The notes beneath the pieces are model-generated. The model made no database searches. It was given only the letters and a program-made list of their open reading frames with translations, and was not told where the DNA came from. Of a stretch of 64,000 nt of DNA, positions 44,757 to 52,022 are shown piece after piece. This DNA comes from Sinorhizobium terangae (GTDB taxonomy: Bacteria; Pseudomonadota; Alphaproteobacteria; Rhizobiales; Rhizobiaceae), in contig NZ_CP121660.1 in the NCBI RefSeq assembly GCF_029714365.1, positions 992,001-1,056,000 on the forward strand. Direction: 5' to 3'. Position 1 is the first letter of the stretch; every line of letters starts with the position of its first letter. Position numbers and translations under genes: made by a program.

Positions 44757-46522
44757 CAGTTTAGAGATGCGACATATGAGCCAGTTAGAGATGCGACAGT
44801 CGTCGCCTCTTGGGATGCTGGTCAAACGTCAACGTTTGGAAGGAAGACTGGCGAGGTGAAGCGTGGTTGAGACCATGAGCGTTCGGAGTCGTCATGTCTT
44901 GTTTGATCACCATGTCGCAGAAGGAATTGCATCGTCTTGAACTCATCCAGCGGATTCGCGGGCGCAGCCTGACCGTCGTCGAGGCGGCCGCGTTGCTTCG
45001 TCTTAGCCGCAGTCAGGTCCACCGGCTGTTGCAGGCCTATGACCAGGCCGGCGCCGACGGTCTCGTCTCGAAGAAGCGCGGCCGTCCGAGCAACCGGCGT
45101 TACAGCGAGGACTTCCGCAACCTGGTGCTCGACCTGGTGCGTGAGCATTACCTGGATTTTGGACCGACGTTGGCCGCCGAGAAGCTGCTCGAACGCCACC
45201 GGATTGCCGTCAGCAAGGAGACGCTGCGTCAGTGGATGATGGAAGCCGGCATCTGGGTGTCGCGACGCGAGCGCAAGAAGCGGGTTTTCCAGCCGCGCGG
45301 CCGGCGCGATTGTTTCGGCGAACTCGTTCAGATCGACGGCTCGCTTCATCGGTGGTTCGAGAACCGCGGACCCAAATGCGCCCTGCTCGTCTATATCGAC
45401 GATGCCACCGGCAAGCTCTTGCATCTGCGCTTCGCCGGATCGGAGAACACCTTCGACTATCTGCACGCGACGAAGGCCTATCTGCAGCAATGGGGCAAGC
45501 CGATCGCCTTCTACAGCGACAAGCATGGCATCTTCCGCACCACCCATGCTTCCAAGAAGGACAGAACCAGTGGCCTGACGCAGTTCGGCCGGGCCCTTTA
45601 TGAGCTCAACATCGACATCATCTGCGCCAATACCCCGCAGGCCAAGGGGCGCGTCGAGCGCGCCAACCAGACGCTGCAGGATCGGCTGGTCAAGGAACTG
45701 CGGCTGCGCGGCATCGACTCGATCGCGGCGGCCAATGCCTATGCGCCGGAGTTCATGGCCGACTTCAATCGCCGCTTTGGCAAGGCGCCGCGCAATCCGA
45801 AGGACATGCATCGGCCGTTTGCCGCGCATGAGAACCTCGATGGCGCCATGTGCCGCAAGGAGGTCCGCAAGCTGTCGCAGTCGCTGACGCTGCGCTATGA
45901 CAAGGTGATGTTCATCCTCGATCCGACCGACCTCGCCACGGCGCTCGCCGGCAAGAAGCTCATTGTCTGCGACTATCCCGACGGCCGCCTCGAGATCACC
46001 CATGAGGGGACGTCCCTGCCCTACAGAGCCTTCGACACCTTACGGTCGGTGCACCGCTCCGAGGTGGTCGAGAACAAGCGCCTTGATGACATGCTGGCCG
46101 TGGTCGCCGAGATGCAGGCCGGACGAGAGCAACAGCGCAGCAAGGGCGGGCCGCGCCGCACCGGCCAGACGGACCACATGTTCGGCATACGCGACGGCAG
46201 CCAAAGCAATGGCTACCAAAAGCGCGGCACCAAGCCTGGCCGGAGGACGGATTTTACCAAGGATCCGGTGGTCATCGCCAAGCGCCAGCAAGCCCTTGCG
46301 CAGCTGAAGGCGGCGGAGTGATCGGGGTGTCAAAGCTAAAGTTTATCTTGCCGCTGGAGCCATCCGCCGCCGACCGGGCTGCGCAACCCTGACCAGCTCC
46401 ACCCGGCCGGCGGCTATCGTCTGCGTACTTTGTAAATATAGCAACTTGCAAACGAAGTAATAAGGAGTAGGATGACGTCGCGTTTTCTAATTTGACTACT
46501 TTGTCTCATCTTTAAATAGCTG
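44757..46522 (+). mobile_element. ISNCY-type insertion sequence, complete
   Basis: The left end CAGTTTAGAGATGCGACATA is matched, inverted and imperfect, by the right end GTCTCATCTTTAAATAGCTG; a second subterminal copy (TTAGAGATGCGACA at 44785; CGTCGCGTTTTCTAA at 46478) repeats the pattern. The 13-bp TTTGGTGTAGCGG flanks both sides (44744-44756, 46528-46540), with 5 extra bases (TGACA) on the right. A 235-bp copy of its left end is at 58591. Ends are approximate on the right. Confidence 0.72.
44894..46321 (+). CDS. ISNCY-family transposase
   Basis: A 475-aa DDE transposase. The N-terminal helix-turn-helix is EAAALLRLSRSQVHRLLQAY; the rve-type catalytic core has Asp in QIDGSLHRWFE, Asp in FYSDKHGIFR and Glu in KGRVERANQTLQDRLVKEL. 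The C-terminal 70 residues are basic. It is intact and bounded by inverted repeats, so the element may be active. An in-frame ATG at 44912 is an alternative start. The long antisense frame across it is a shadow. Confidence 0.87.
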   Translation: MSCLITMSQKELHRLELIQRIRGRSLTVVEAAALLRLSRSQVHRLLQAYDQAGADGLVSKKRGRPSNRRYSEDFRNLVLDLVREHYLDFGPTLAAEKLLERHRIAVSKETLRQWMMEAGIWVSRRERKKRVFQPRGRRDCFGELVQIDGSLHRWFENRGPKCALLVYIDDATGKLLHLRFAGSENTFDYLHATKAYLQQWGKPIAFYSDKHGIFRTTHASKKDRTSGLTQFGRALYELNIDIICANTPQAKGRVERANQTLQDRLVKELRLRGIDSIAAANAYAPEFMADFNRRFGKAPRNPKDMHRPFAAHENLDGAMCRKEVRKLSQSLTLRYDKVMFILDPTDLATALAGKKLIVCDYPDGRLEITHEGTSLPYRAFDTLRSVHRSEVVENKRLDDMLAVVAEMQAGREQQRSKGGPRRTGQTDHMFGIRDGSQSNGYQKRGTKPGRRTDFTKDPVVIAKRQQALAQLKAAE

Positions 46523-46608
46523 TGACATTTGGTGTAGCGGGGTGGGTTCAAGGATGAAGTGCGACTTGCGATAGATGCCAATGGGTTATCACTCGCAAGG
46601 AATGGTTC

Positions 46609-46790
46609 ATGAGACGCACCTACTCCCAGATCGATATGGATGAACGTCGCAGGATCGCTCGCTGGCGATCGGCCGGCCTGAGCGCTACCGTCATCGCCGA
46701 GAAACTCGGACGGCATCGTTCGACGATTTTCCGCGAGCTCAGACGCAATGCTTTTGAGGATCCGCAGATGCCGGATCTGAGCGGCTACTA
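46609..46790 (+). pseudogene. IS30 transposase, 5' part (split gene)
   Basis: The first 60 codons of an IS30-family transposase: MRRTYSQIDMDERRRIARWR and helix-turn-helix LSATVIAEKLGRHRSTIFRE. It stops at a TAG created by the Tn3 insertion at 46791. Joining 46790 to 57721 restores one open frame (SGYYCVTANAMARE across the joint) of 336 aa, so the gene was intact before insertion. Confidence 0.88.
46786..46790. repeat. Left target-site duplication TACTA of the transposon
   Basis: TACTA directly precedes the left inverted repeat and recurs at 57716-57720 directly after the right one. Five-base duplications are the norm for Tn3-family transposition. Confidence 0.92.
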
Positions 46791-46835
46791 GGCGTCACGA
46801 CACGAAAGTAGTGAATCTGTCCGACATTTGAGAAC
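46791..46835 (+). repeat. Left terminal inverted repeat of the Tn3-family transposon
   Basis: It starts GGCGTCACGACACGAAAGTA and continues GTGAATCTGTCCGACATTTG. It matches the complement of 57671-57715 except at positions 19, 20 and 41. The usual Tn3 repeat is 38 bp. Confidence 0.92.
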
Positions 46836-46852
46836 ATAAAGTGATCATGCGA

Positions 46853-49819
46853 TCATGCGGTGAGGATGGACGTTTCTCGCCCCAGGGGTCGGAGTTCGAG
46901 GCCTTCGGTCGGGGTCCAGATGTAATCGCCGGTGAGGCTGATGTGCTGCCATCCGAGGGGAGCAATGTGTTTGATCACATCCGGCGGGGTGGCGATTCCG
47001 TCACGGTTGAGATCGGCGAATGCCTGTTCCAGGTAGAGCGCGTTCCAGTAGACGATCGCATTCATCAGCAGGTTCAGCCCGGATGCCCGATAGAGTTGAC
47101 TCTCGAAGGTCCGGTCCCGCAACTCGCCTAGACGGTTGAAGAAGAGCGCGCGCGGCAGGGTGTTCTGGGCTTCGCTCTTGTTGAGCCCGATGGTGGCGTT
47201 CCGGCGCATGTCGGGGTTCCGCCACCATTGCGGCAGGAAGATCGAACGGTTGATGCGGCCGATGTCGCGCAACGCTAACGCCAGTCCGTTTTGTCGCGGG
47301 AAAGCGGAGAGCTTCGCCAACAGGGTTGAGGGCCGGACCTGTCCGGAACGGATCGTCGTTACGAGACGAAGGATATCGTTCCAGTTCGCTTTGATTCGCT
47401 CGACGTTGATGGGCTCGCCGACAAGAGGTTCGAGGTTTTCTGGCGCTGCGTCGCCGGGGAAAAGATAGAGCCTACGATCCTTGAGACCGCGCAGCCGCGG
47501 GACGAGCTGGAAACCGAGGAGATGGCAGAGCGCAAAGCTCATGTCGCTGACCCCGCCGGTGTCGACGTAGTGGGTTTCGATGGCGAGATCGCTGCCATGA
47601 TAAAGGAGACCGTCGAGGACATGGATGGCCTCGCTCGCATTGGCGTTCATGACGATGATGTAGAAAGCGCCATATTGGTCGGAGGTGAACCGGTAGAATT
47701 TGGCACCGGGATTGGGGCCGTAGCGGGCATTGAGATCACCGAGCGCCTCGCCGTAGCCGCCGGCCTGGAAATACTGCCCGTCCGAGGACGACGTCGTTCC
47801 ATCCCCCCACATTTTCGAAAGCGGCAACTGCCTCTGGGCGTTGATCAGAATGGCTTGGGCGGCAGAGTAACCCTCCTCGCGGATATGCCAGTCGTGGGCC
47901 CAGGCAAGCTGCCGCATCGTCAGGCCGGGGGAGACGTCGGCCATTCTGGTCAGACCAAGATTGATGCCATCGGCCAGAACCGCGGTGAGCAGTGCAAGCC
48001 TGTTGTCGGCGGTTCGGCCGGTGCGCAGATGCGTGAAAGCGTTCGAAAAGCCCGTCCGCGCATCGACCTCGAGGATCAGGTCGGTAATCCGGATGGCAGG
48101 CAATCGGGCTTCCACTTTCGGCTTCAGCGATTTGGCGATGTCCGGGAAGGTGGCTCTGTGCGGCGTGATGTTGAAACCGGCCTCGGTCAATTCGACATCG
48201 TCAAGTTCGCCCGCTTCCGCCAGGCGGGAAAGGTCGCGCAGCCCCTCGTTCAAGATCATGCGCTGCTGTTGCAGATAGGCTTCGACGTCGGTTTCGACGG
48301 CGATCGGGAGCGGTCCTTCCTCGCGCATCAGCTCGAATGTCGGCGTAGGGATGAGGAAGCTTTCGAATGACTGGAAGCGCTTCGATCCCTCGACCCAGAC
48401 ATCGCCGGCATCGAGCCTGCGCTTCAACTCGCTGAAGAGGCAGAATTCGTAGGCCCTGCGGTTGATCTTGCCGTCCTCAAGGATCAGCGGCATCCAAGCC
48501 TTCGGGGCGAAGGATATGGGGGCCTTGTCCGGTATGTTGCGTTTACTGGAGCGATAAAGATCGGCGGTCACCGAAAGGGCGCGTAGGAGGTTCGCCGCGA
48601 CGGCATGGCCGCGGAACACGAAGGTCGACAGGAATTCCGGTGCCATTTTGCGGATGGTCGGATAGCGCTGGAGCAACTCGGCCTTGCCATCAATCATGTC
48701 CGGGGCGATCAGCGTGTCGACGGCCTCGACGCTGGTGACGAATTCCGGCCAACGAATGACACGCTCGAGCGCCAAGCCGACGTCCTCGCCCGCTTCTCTG
48801 GCTTTAATGATCGCGTGGCAAACCTGGGAGACGTCCTTCAGTGGTTTCTGAAGCTCCCGGACGGAACGGGTAACCCTCTTGGCCGCCTGATTGTCGGCGC
48901 GCCGCGTCAATGCGCCGATCAGTTTCTTGAACATGTCGATTGCACAATCGGTCAGATTGCGTGACAGGTGCAGGATTGTCGCGGCCAGCACGGCGTACCG
49001 GCGTTCCGGATTGAGGTCACGCAGATGCTGTGCGCTCATCCGCATCCCCTCCGAGGCAAGCTCCTCGAAAAGCTTGGCCGGAATGCGCTCTGCCAGGTTC
49101 GCCGGCAGGGCCAGCGATCGGAGAAATTGCACCTGCTCGGCGATCCTGTCGAGATTGGCGGCGTTCGGCGACAGTGCCGGCGCCCGGATCCATGCCAGAG
49201 TGGTCACGGTCGTGCCCGCACGCATGTCGAGAAGCCGGTCGAGATCGAGCTTCTGGCTCTCCGAAAGGCCGCCGGCGAGCGCTCGATGGGCGATGCGCAA
49301 GCCACGCCGAATTGCGACATGGATGATGGTTTCCAACGCCGCGCGGGCTGGCAGGAGGATATGTCGGCGACGAAGTTCCTCCACCACCATTTCCGCGAGA
49401 GCGTCGGCGCGACGCAAGGTTTGCGCCGCCGGCGTCAGCCAGCCTGTGAGCGCTCGCACGTCGGAGGATGCAAACGGGCGCGTCTTTGTTCTCTCGAAAA
49501 CCAAGGCCAGATGTTCGCGTCGCGTCTGCGGCCGCTCGAAATACTTATGAATCTCACGATGATCGACGCCGATCTGCCGGGCCAAATACCGCAGGACGCC
49601 CTCCGGCAGGACTTCACGGTCCGCCAGCGGCCGGCCGGGGTAGCGAAGCATCGCCAGAACGCAAGCAAGCCCCAGTCGGTTCGGTGCCCTATTCTGCCGC
49701 ATGATCAGGTCGAGATCCGCGCGTTCGAGCGTGTAGTGCTTGACGATGTCTCTCTCGTCGTCCGGGATGGCTGTCGCCTGGTTCCACCACGCTTCACTCA
49801 AAAGGGTTCGTCTAGCCAT
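46853..49819 (-). CDS. tnpA: Tn3-family transposase TnpA
   Basis: A 988-aa replicative transposase. N-terminal HYTLERADLDLIMRQNRAPN is the family's DNA-binding start. The C-terminal DDE core shows WGDGTTSSSDGQYF, THYVDTGGVSDMSF and GLNKSEAQNTLPRALFFNRL with the conserved Glu, then GWQHISLTGDYIW at the end. It acts on the 45-bp terminal repeats. An in-frame ATG at 49840 is possible, but ATG 49819 follows AGGGTGG and gives the family-like MARRTLLSE start. Divergent from tnpR. Confidence 0.94.
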   Translation of the reverse strand: MARRTLLSEAWWNQATAIPDDERDIVKHYTLERADLDLIMRQNRAPNRLGLACVLAMLRYPGRPLADREVLPEGVLRYLARQIGVDHREIHKYFERPQTRREHLALVFERTKTRPFASSDVRALTGWLTPAAQTLRRADALAEMVVEELRRRHILLPARAALETIIHVAIRRGLRIAHRALAGGLSESQKLDLDRLLDMRAGTTVTTLAWIRAPALSPNAANLDRIAEQVQFLRSLALPANLAERIPAKLFEELASEGMRMSAQHLRDLNPERRYAVLAATILHLSRNLTDCAIDMFKKLIGALTRRADNQAAKRVTRSVRELQKPLKDVSQVCHAIIKAREAGEDVGLALERVIRWPEFVTSVEAVDTLIAPDMIDGKAELLQRYPTIRKMAPEFLSTFVFRGHAVAANLLRALSVTADLYRSSKRNIPDKAPISFAPKAWMPLILEDGKINRRAYEFCLFSELKRRLDAGDVWVEGSKRFQSFESFLIPTPTFELMREEGPLPIAVETDVEAYLQQQRMILNEGLRDLSRLAEAGELDDVELTEAGFNITPHRATFPDIAKSLKPKVEARLPAIRITDLILEVDARTGFSNAFTHLRTGRTADNRLALLTAVLADGINLGLTRMADVSPGLTMRQLAWAHDWHIREEGYSAAQAILINAQRQLPLSKMWGDGTTSSSDGQYFQAGGYGEALGDLNARYGPNPGAKFYRFTSDQYGAFYIIVMNANASEAIHVLDGLLYHGSDLAIETHYVDTGGVSDMSFALCHLLGFQLVPRLRGLKDRRLYLFPGDAAPENLEPLVGEPINVERIKANWNDILRLVTTIRSGQVRPSTLLAKLSAFPRQNGLALALRDIGRINRSIFLPQWWRNPDMRRNATIGLNKSEAQNTLPRALFFNRLGELRDRTFESQLYRASGLNLLMNAIVYWNALYLEQAFADLNRDGIATPPDVIKHIAPLGWQHISLTGDYIWTPTEGLELRPLGRETSILTA

Positions 49820-49840
49820 TCGCCCACCCTGCTGTTTCAT

Positions 49841-49986
49841 CGCGCCGGGCTACAGCGGAACCGAATTTGACCTGTCCGCCAAACGGAGATTTGCCGGCAT
49901 CCACAGGAAATGTCCGCAAACGTGCCTTGACAATGGAAAAACGGACGGAAAGATTGCCGGACGGATAAACGGACACGACCCTCTCC
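49841..49986. promoter_or_regulatory. Res-like site and divergent tnpA/tnpR promoters
   Basis: The 146-bp gap between divergent tnpA and tnpR holds several copies of a TGTCCG half-site in both orientations: CTGTCCGCCAAACGG at 49870, ATGTCCGCAAACG at 49911, AAACGGACGG at 49939 and AAACGGACAC at 49967. This is where Tn3-family resolvases bind to resolve cointegrates and to repress both genes. Confidence 0.7.
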
Positions 49987-50532
49987 ATGCCCGCCATTGG
50001 CTATGCGCGCGTCTCGACCGACGCCCAAGACATGACCCTGCAGCGCGACGCCCTGGCCAAGGCCGGGTGCACCAAGATTTTCGAAGACATCGCTTCCGGC
50101 GCCAAGGCCGAACGGCCCGGTTTAATTGAGGCTCTTGGTTACCTCCGCGACGGTGACGTGCTCGTGGTATGGAAATTCGACCGGCTCGGGCGCTCCCTGC
50201 CGCATCTCATTGAAACCGTCACCAGCCTGCAGGCGCGCGGCATTGGACTGCGGTCGCTGACCGAGAACATTGACACCACGACATCCGGCGGCAAGCTCGT
50301 TTTTGCGATCTTCGGCGCGCTCGCCGAATTCGAGCGCGATGTTATCCGCGAACGAACGGCAGCTGGACTCAAGGCGGCGGCTGCACGTGGTCGAAAGGCC
50401 GGCCGCAAGCCGGTCGTCACGCCGGACAAGCTCGCCCGGGCTAAAGTTCTCATCGATCAAGGCCTGACAGTGAGGGAGGCGGCGGCACGCCTCAGGATCG
50501 GAAAGACTGCCTTATATGCGGCGCTGCGCTAA
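49987..50532 (+). CDS. tnpR: Serine resolvase TnpR
   Basis: A 181-aa resolvase/invertase. The N-terminal catalytic domain has YARVSTDAQD with the nucleophile Ser-10 region, KFDRLGRS and EFERDVIRERTAAGL; the C-terminal helix-turn-helix is LTVREAAARLRIGKTALYAA. It resolves the cointegrate formed by TnpA at the adjacent res-like site. Confidence 0.94.
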   Translation: MPAIGYARVSTDAQDMTLQRDALAKAGCTKIFEDIASGAKAERPGLIEALGYLRDGDVLVVWKFDRLGRSLPHLIETVTSLQARGIGLRSLTENIDTTTSGGKLVFAIFGALAEFERDVIRERTAAGLKAAAARGRKAGRKPVVTPDKLARAKVLIDQGLTVREAAARLRIGKTALYAALR

Positions 50533-51210
50533 CAACTGGAACGTACACAATCGTTCTAAGTGGGGAGAATGAAGGCATTGTCGAAGCGACAGGTCATGTC
50601 GGTGAGTTACATCGCGCCTGACGCGTCCAATATCGACCAGTCGAGCCTTGCGACCGCCGAGGTGCGCAGCTCGCACGGCGTCAATCGGGCGTGGCTGGCG
50701 ACCTTCAATAACCACACATTCTGGGCTCGCTGCCAACCCATTGGAGATCACGCGGCCGAAGCGTTCAATCCAAATTGCGAGAGAAATTTGCCGCCGATTC
50801 ACTTTTCGCTTGCGAAGTGCGGTGGCTTCTCACTAAACAATCACTCTATCGCAATAGTTGTGACAGCGACCGATGAGCAATGCAGCGCGGCGGGCAGTTC
50901 GGGCAATTGCACTGCTGTGGGAGGATTTTTGCTGGCGGCGATGCCGCAGCACGTGGGAGATCTCACCTTGATTGGAGTGAATTCGCCGGCTCGAATCCAA
51001 GCGCAGTCCTGCATTCGACGTCGTCTTTCAAGAGCGCGCAAACGGTAAGAGTGTTTTTTGATCGCATTTGCGAAACACACGACCGTCACTGGCAATTTCA
51101 GATGGAAAATGCGCTCGCACGGCTCTCTGAAAGTCACGTCTGCATATAATTGACCGACCGTATAAGTTGTAAATAGAAACGACGGAATATAGATTTCCGG
51201 GAGAAAGAAG
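50533..51210. other. Transition from transposition module to cargo
   Basis: A 678-bp stretch whose GC content falls toward its right end, unlike the tnp genes. Apart from the doubtful frame at 50569 there is nothing recognisable. The composition change suggests the cargo was joined to the transposition module from another source. Confidence 0.5.
50569..51048 (+). CDS. Doubtful hypothetical protein, 159 aa
   Basis: The frame has a good ribosome site (GGGGAGA before ATG 50569), but the product has no recognisable domain; its middle (IPDASN-type polar, several Cys and His) and its Arg-rich tail (RRRLSRARKR) look more like chance coding. It could be a decayed gene or a small cargo protein of the transposon. 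Low confidence. Confidence 0.28.
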   Translation: MKALSKRQVMSVSYIAPDASNIDQSSLATAEVRSSHGVNRAWLATFNNHTFWARCQPIGDHAAEAFNPNCERNLPPIHFSLAKCGGFSLNNHSIAIVVTATDEQCSAAGSSGNCTAVGGFLLAAMPQHVGDLTLIGVNSPARIQAQSCIRRRLSRARKR

Positions 51211-51444
51211 ATGGCCCTGTCGGACATAAGGTGGAAGCATCACTTTTGTGAAATGTTGTGGGGCATTATATCCAATCGCCTTTCCATAGGGATCTACGTC
51301 GGCATAGCACTGATTGCCGCCGCACTTGTAAGTCAGGTCACAAGACTTCCGGTTTACATCCCCGCGATTATATTCGTATCGTTGGTTGTCATTGTGAATC
51401 CACCAAGAAAGATAAGGGAGTTTCGCAGTAAAAGGGGCGAATAA
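51211..51444 (+). CDS. Small two-helix membrane protein in the transposon cargo
   Basis: A 77-aa protein not recognised as a family. Two hydrophobic helices (IGIYVGIALIAAALVSQV and VYIPAIIFVSLVVIV) are separated by a short turn, with a basic tail (PPRKIREFRSKRGE) that should face the cytoplasm. GGGAGAAAGAAG before ATG 51211 is a strong ribosome site. It lies 53 bp upstream of the hydrophobic protein and RTX genes and might be an accessory or immunity factor, which is inference only. Confidence 0.62.
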   Translation: MALSDIRWKHHFCEMLWGIISNRLSIGIYVGIALIAAALVSQVTRLPVYIPAIIFVSLVVIVNPPRKIREFRSKRGE

Positions 51445-51497
51445 TCTGGGATCTTTCCTTGTGTAATTAGCTGATAATATAGAGAGGTTTGACCCCG

Positions 51498-52022
51498 ATG
51501 GCATCATACTCTGAAGTTTTTGCACCGTCACAAATTGAGCTTCTGTATGATGGAATCACCGAAGAGCTACGAAATTTGGGTGATTTTGCCCTGGGTGACG
51601 GCGCAAACACGCTCGGAAAAGCTCTACAATCTTTGGGAGGTGCGCTGAGTGCCGCCGGGAACCCTCGTGCTGAAGCTTACGGCGAGGTCCTGGAAAATGT
51701 CGGATTGGCTTTGGAAACAGGCTCCTCTGCGTATCTGGAGGGAATTTCTCTCGAGTCGGCAGCAAAGATAGGTACTGACATCGGTGTCGGTACTTTGGCG
51801 GGCGTAACCCTATTTGAGGTTGCAGGTTTTATCGGCGCCATATCGGCGGAATTCTTGCAATTGGGAATTGTTTGGCAATTGGGCCTGTTCCTCGGTTCGC
51901 CGATCGGTATGGCGATGATGGTTGGCTTGATCGCGGGATTTCTATACGCATACAATGAAGTTCGTCACGGATCTGCAGTCGCTCACAGACGGATATGGAA
52001 TCGACAAAATCATCTTCGGTGA
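51498..52022 (+). CDS. Glycine-rich hydrophobic protein upstream of the RTX gene
   Basis: A 174-aa protein with an amphipathic, Gly/Ala-rich first half (LGDGANTLGKALQSLGGALS) and a strongly hydrophobic second half (VGTLAGVTLFEVAGFIGAIS; GLFLGSPIGMAMMVGLIAGF). This recalls the pore-forming N-terminal region of RTX toxins. The last 68 bp overlap the RTX frame in another phase, where the residues turn basic and random (RHGSAVAHRRIWNRQNHLR). The two frames may be one protein separated by a frameshift. ATG 51498 follows AGAGAGG. Confidence 0.6.
   Translation: MASYSEVFAPSQIELLYDGITEELRNLGDFALGDGANTLGKALQSLGGALSAAGNPRAEAYGEVLENVGLALETGSSAYLEGISLESAAKIGTDIGVGTLAGVTLFEVAGFIGAISAEFLQLGIVWQLGLFLGSPIGMAMMVGLIAGFLYAYNEVRHGSAVAHRRIWNRQNHLR

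Noticed and set aside
44822..46003. 393-aa minus-strand frame over the ISNCY transposase
   Set aside because: Antisense shadow of a gene with intact DDE motifs; typical of high-GC DNA.
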